25,663 bases of DNA, from positions 1 to 25,663 of IMG/VR virus record IMGVR_UViG_3300042485_000865; one strand, 5' to 3'. The notes beneath the pieces were generated by a model. That model was not told the DNA's origin. It saw nothing but the letters and a program-made list of their open reading frames with translations, and searched no databases. The translations under genes and the position numbers were made by a program. Position 1 is the stretch's first letter. Each line of letters opens with the position of its first letter. Below are positions 22,225 to 25,663 of the stretch, in pieces. The DNA is from a virus.

Positions 22225-23388
22225 TTAGTTAGATTGGTTTATACACTTTTTCAATTCACTTATCTGGACTTGTTGCTCCTTGATTGCCTCGATCAATAGT
22301 GGAATCAATTTCTCATATTGAATTGTCAAGTAATTCTCACCGGACTTACTATATTCACTGCCGTCCTCTGCCTGTGCTATATCAAATGGTGCCGGAACAA
22401 CCACTTGTGGCAGTACCTTCTGTACTTCTTGTGCGATCAGTCCAACCTGTTCACTATCTGAAGTGTATCCATAACCACGGGCGACCTCATTACCTTTGTA
22501 TATAACTCCATTCAGAGACAATACTGCTTCCAATGGACTTTTGATATTACCAAGCACATCTTTCAATCTAAGATCAGAGTAATATGCCGTAATGTTATTT
22601 GTGGCACGTATTTCACCTGTAACTCCAGATGCCGGTGTGCCAACTCCCAGAGACTTTATCTGATAACTATTTGTGGTGACCAATGCTGCCGCAGTGCCAG
22701 TACCACTTATCCAACTTGTACCATTCGATGTCAGTACATTACCACTGCCTCCGGGTGCAACAGTTTGCACTGCTGAAGTTCCATTCCCAAGTACCACACT
22801 ATTGGCACTTAGAGTAGATGCACCGGATCCACCCTGAGATACAGATAATGGAGTGAGTAGTCCAGTCAATGAAGTAATATCACTATTGGCACCACGGGTC
22901 GCTGCGGATAGGTTTATTCTGGCATCTGTTGGATCAGTGGCACCAGTTCCACCGGATGCAACTGCCAATGTACCGGATAATCCTGCAGCAGTTCCAGTGG
23001 TATTTTGATTCCAAATTGTTGGTGTACCGGTCAATCCAGTATATGCAACAGTACCTGCCGATCCAGTAACATTACCACTTACATTGCCTATTACATTGCC
23101 ATTGATGGGACCAATGAATAATGTTGCAGTGATCGTACCGGCAGAAAAGTTACCGGCAGTACGAGATACAATTGAGTTTCCAACTAGATCACTACTGGTG
23201 GCATTCAATCCATCCAGCAAGTCTGCATCAAGTCCACTACCAGCACCGTCCACTGTCTTTAGTTTGATCAATACATCAGATGCGGTATACTCTTCAATTC
23301 CTACTTTCAGATTGGTGAAGTTGGTATCTACCTCAGTATTTGTTAGAGGTACACCTTTGACTGCTCTTAGGACTATTGATACTGTCAT
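22225..23388 (-). CDS. Tail fibre with C-terminal peptidase S74 chaperone (387 residues)
   Basis: The N-terminus carries the fibre adaptor motif VPLTNTEVDTNFTNLK, then beta-shaft sequence with GNVIGNVSGNVTGSAGTV and SGTLAVASGGTGATDPTDA, typical of phage fibres. From about residue 272 an S74 chaperone domain follows: SDLRLKDVLGNI with the S-D-x-R-L-K self-cleavage motif, VGLIAQEVQKVLPQVV, and a terminal coiled coil (LLIEAIKEQQVQISELKKCI). The mature fibre would be roughly residues 1-271. It is one of two S74 fibres in the window; their shafts differ, so they are not a recent duplication. Confidence 0.92.
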   Translation of the reverse strand: MTVSIVLRAVKGVPLTNTEVDTNFTNLKVGIEEYTASDVLIKLKTVDGAGSGLDADLLDGLNATSSDLVGNSIVSRTAGNFSAGTITATLFIGPINGNVIGNVSGNVTGSAGTVAYTGLTGTPTIWNQNTTGTAAGLSGTLAVASGGTGATDPTDARINLSAATRGANSDITSLTGLLTPLSVSQGGSGASTLSANSVVLGNGTSAVQTVAPGGSGNVLTSNGTSWISGTGTAAALVTTNSYQIKSLGVGTPASGVTGEIRATNNITAYYSDLRLKDVLGNIKSPLEAVLSLNGVIYKGNEVARGYGYTSDSEQVGLIAQEVQKVLPQVVVPAPFDIAQAEDGSEYSKSGENYLTIQYEKLIPLLIEAIKEQQVQISELKKCINQSN

Positions 23389-23394
23389 GTTATA

Positions 23395-23631
23395 TTATCC
23401 TTTGGGACTATTTTCAATCATTGAAAGTAAGATTTGCTTTATGTCCATCAAATCTGTCTTTATATTATTTATATCTATTTCCTGCTGCAATATCTGATCT
23501 CTGCGGTTCTGTGCCAATGCCTGCTGCTTCTGATAGTTATCAAAATCGGATGCACTGTTATTGATAATGGCACCAGTGGACATATCCCGGACCAAACTAT
23601 CTGCCCCAACAACTTTCAAGAATTGTGCCAT
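23395..23631 (-). CDS. Small coiled-coil structural accessory protein (78 residues)
   Basis: The first 30 residues contain FLKVVGADSLVRDMSTGAII, a pattern I recall from small proteins beside tail genes in T4-like cyanophages. The rest is a strong amphipathic helix (QILQQEIDINNIKTDLMDIK then QILLSMIEN). The ATG overlaps the stop of the large structural gene as TAATG. It could be a short trimeric adaptor or connector. No enzyme motif is present. Confidence 0.8.
   Translation of the reverse strand: MAQFLKVVGADSLVRDMSTGAIINNSASDFDNYQKQQALAQNRRDQILQQEIDINNIKTDLMDIKQILLSMIENSPKG
23466..23473 (-). promoter_or_regulatory. Possible late promoter box inside the 78-residue gene
   Basis: The exact TATAAATA on the minus strand lies 78 bases upstream of the S74 fibre gene at 23388. 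It overlaps coding sequence, so it may be chance in A/T-rich DNA. Confidence 0.35.
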
Positions 23632-25663
23632 TATGCGCAGCAGATAATTCGTAGGTCTTTCACACGGGTCACGGCAGAACTATTCGTTGTCTTCATTACC
23701 AATTTCACCTGCACTGCATCGAATGGTACCAGACCAACTATAGAGTAATCAACATCAGTGAATGTCTCATTGCCATTCTGAACCTTGACGATGCTCTTGT
23801 CCGCATTGAATAGTGTCCAATTGATGGTTTCTGGAGTATGGGTAGATCCAACTTCAATCGTCTTATAGTAAACAAGTAGATCTGCCTCGTCCGGTACATT
23901 TGCTGCCAACTTCACTCGAATGTAGGTGGATGGGTTTTCCAAGTTGATAATCCTAGACACATACTTACTATGAGCACTAGATCCAACCGGAGCAATCTCA
24001 TCAACAAACATTTTCCGCACTGCAACTGTAGTACCGGCAGCACCTGCTTCTCCGGCAAAGGTCTTACCGGATACAGTGATAGTACCATTGGTGCCATCAT
24101 CAACATTACCGGAAACTAGGTATGTGCCATCATTACCGGCAGTGGTTGAGGCAGACACTGTGATATACTTACCTACCTGGACAGTCTTGATCAGGTTACG
24201 CACAGTTGCATTGGTTGAAGTAATGGTTGAACCGGAGAAACTGAACGCACCAGTGGCACCCGTAAACAAGGTTGCTGAGTCCAGTGCAGATACATTCATA
24301 TTTGCCTCTGTCGGTGAATTCACCTTGTTTGATATGGCAATCAATGATAACCGATGCGTGTCAATAATAGGAGACAATGCATCATTGGTACTTGATATTT
24401 GAGCACTGAATGCCAGAGATTTATTGCCACTAATGGATAATGTCTCATTGGTACCGGATGCAACCATTGACGGTGTATATAGTGTATTAGTTGCATTTGC
24501 CAAACAACCTTCAAAGGATCCCAGTGTATATGGAGTTTGTGATCCATCCACTGCCTTACCAGAGGTCATTTTGATTGAGTAGTTTGCCGTGGTCTCTGTA
24601 AATAGTTGACTCTGTACAATTGGATGGAATGCATCGTACTGTACATTTTTAGTTGCTCTGACAGTTGAACCACCAAAGTATCCAGTTGTATTGGCATTGG
24701 TCGTTGTGGTGATTGTGTATGAATCCAAATCAACATCACCGATAACCTGCGACTTGTATATTTCAGTGACTGGAATCCCGGCAATAGGAGCAGCAATATA
24801 GTATGCACCCCCAGCAACGGCAACTGCAGCATTTGCAACTAACACTAGATTCAAATCATCAGTCACACTGGCAACAACACCGATCAATACTCCGGCAGAG
24901 TTATATAGAACTGTACCGGCACCAACTGTGGTTGTACCAATGGAAGTATTGAATAATGTGGCAACACCAACCACTGCTGTACTTGCTATACCACAGGTAA
25001 TGGTACCAACACCGGCAGTACCGGCAATGTTTGCAGTTGTCAGGTTAGTCAATTCCACTGTGGATCCGACCGGCATTCCATGATCTCTATGCCACACTCG
25101 CACTGTGTTTGATCCTGACTTTACTTCAATTGGAGCAACGTCCAATGTATCATATGGTAGTACATCATTTACAAATTCAACATTACCCACGACACCTGTG
25201 TCAAACTTTGCGCGCCAGATAGTGAACTTCAAATCCTGGTCCTGATTGGCAGTCCAGGTAGATGCATTCTGAGACTTGAACAGAACACCGTTATATGGTT
25301 GCTCGGATATTGTCTGGGATGAATCCGGTATTGCATCACCCATATTTGATATCCAAACCTTATAGTTACTGGAATCACTTAGCAAGACCACACAGTACTC
25401 TTCCTTATCCTGAACGAATACTGGACTTGGGAAGGTGAATGAAGTTAGTGTATCGTACTTCGGTACTTCATCGGTCAGTCCAGTTGCTTTATCAACAATA
25501 GACACGATATTGGTGGAAAGATTTACATCCTCTGGATTCAATGATACACGGGAGAATGGTAATACTCTTTTGCCTGGATATCCGTTCACTACTTCACGCA
25601 ATTCCATTGTGACTGGAATCTTTGTATCCTTGCTCGCAAAGAATACATCAATCTTAGTGATGA
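23631..25663 (-). CDS. Large virion structural (baseplate/tail) protein, partial at right edge
   Basis: The frame is open through the right edge: codons before the ATG at 25607 read TKIDVFFASKDTKIPVTM and lead straight into ELREVVNGYPGKRVLPFSR, so the true start is outside the window. At least 676 residues are present. Motifs known from large tail or baseplate proteins of T4-like cyanophages include FPSPVFVQDKEEYCVVLLSD, YKVWISNMGD, EQPYNGVLFKSQNASTW, and near the C-terminus KYVSRIINLENPSTYIRVKL and LLVYYKTIEVGS. By position it corresponds to the T4 gene 10 area, but I cannot show homology to gp10. A virion role is likely; the exact component is uncertain. Confidence 0.85.
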   Translation of the reverse strand, partial: ITKIDVFFASKDTKIPVTMELREVVNGYPGKRVLPFSRVSLNPEDVNLSTNIVSIVDKATGLTDEVPKYDTLTSFTFPSPVFVQDKEEYCVVLLSDSSNYKVWISNMGDAIPDSSQTISEQPYNGVLFKSQNASTWTANQDQDLKFTIWRAKFDTGVVGNVEFVNDVLPYDTLDVAPIEVKSGSNTVRVWHRDHGMPVGSTVELTNLTTANIAGTAGVGTITCGIASTAVVGVATLFNTSIGTTTVGAGTVLYNSAGVLIGVVASVTDDLNLVLVANAAVAVAGGAYYIAAPIAGIPVTEIYKSQVIGDVDLDSYTITTTTNANTTGYFGGSTVRATKNVQYDAFHPIVQSQLFTETTANYSIKMTSGKAVDGSQTPYTLGSFEGCLANATNTLYTPSMVASGTNETLSISGNKSLAFSAQISSTNDALSPIIDTHRLSLIAISNKVNSPTEANMNVSALDSATLFTGATGAFSFSGSTITSTNATVRNLIKTVQVGKYITVSASTTAGNDGTYLVSGNVDDGTNGTITVSGKTFAGEAGAAGTTVAVRKMFVDEIAPVGSSAHSKYVSRIINLENPSTYIRVKLAANVPDEADLLVYYKTIEVGSTHTPETINWTLFNADKSIVKVQNGNETFTDVDYSIVGLVPFDAVQVKLVMKTTNSSAVTRVKDLRIICCA

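Overview
The window is a gene-dense piece of a T4-like contractile-tailed phage (Caudoviricetes, myovirus morphology), most like the T4-type phages known from aquatic metagenomes and cyanobacteria. Every supported gene lies on the minus strand, so transcription runs from high to low coordinates. Genes overlap as TAATG or ATGA or are only a few bases apart. Several are preceded by TATAAATA, the late-promoter box of T4-like phages. I saw no tRNA, IS element or CRISPR array. The host cannot be named from this sequence.

In transcription order: (1) 25663-23395: a large virion structural protein cut by the right edge, and a small coiled-coil protein. (2) 23388-18985: a fibre gene with a peptidase S74 chaperone, a short fibre-like protein, and two paralogous fibre genes, each with six 47-residue repeats that look like kelch or beta-propeller blades. 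(3) 18911-15173: two small accessory genes and a complete diversity-generating retroelement (DGR). The DGR has a 397-residue target protein whose last 40 residues or so are the variable repeat (VR, 16819-16935), a template repeat (TR, 16644-16760), and a reverse transcriptase (15489-16487). (4) 15121-10495: short fibre and fibre-assembly-type genes, a second S74 fibre, and a small membrane protein. (5) 10415-4424: an 824-residue coiled-coil fibre, two tiny genes, and a 1004-residue collagen-like fibre. (6) 4247-1: the conserved neck and packaging block, T4 genes 13, 14, 15 and 17, with a collagen-like gene inserted between 14 and 15 and no visible gene 16.

The main result is the DGR. VR and TR align without gaps over 117 bases with 22 differences. 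Of these, 21 fall at adenines of the TR coding strand (31 adenines in all) and only one falls among the 86 other positions. This is the A-directed mutagenesis signature of DGRs. The target protein joins a phage-fibre N-terminus to a formylglycine-generating-enzyme/C-type-lectin-like domain, so the system probably diversifies a receptor-binding tip. A VR-side hairpin, a possible translated frame running through TR into the RT start, and the absence of an Avd gene are features to check.

By position, the fibre cluster fills the interval where T4 carries genes 11, 12 and wac, between baseplate genes and gene 13. It looks like a phage that has concentrated its host-recognition variation here: A-directed mutagenesis at one gene, repeat-based variation in the two propeller-like genes, and module shuffling with collagen-like spacers in the rest.
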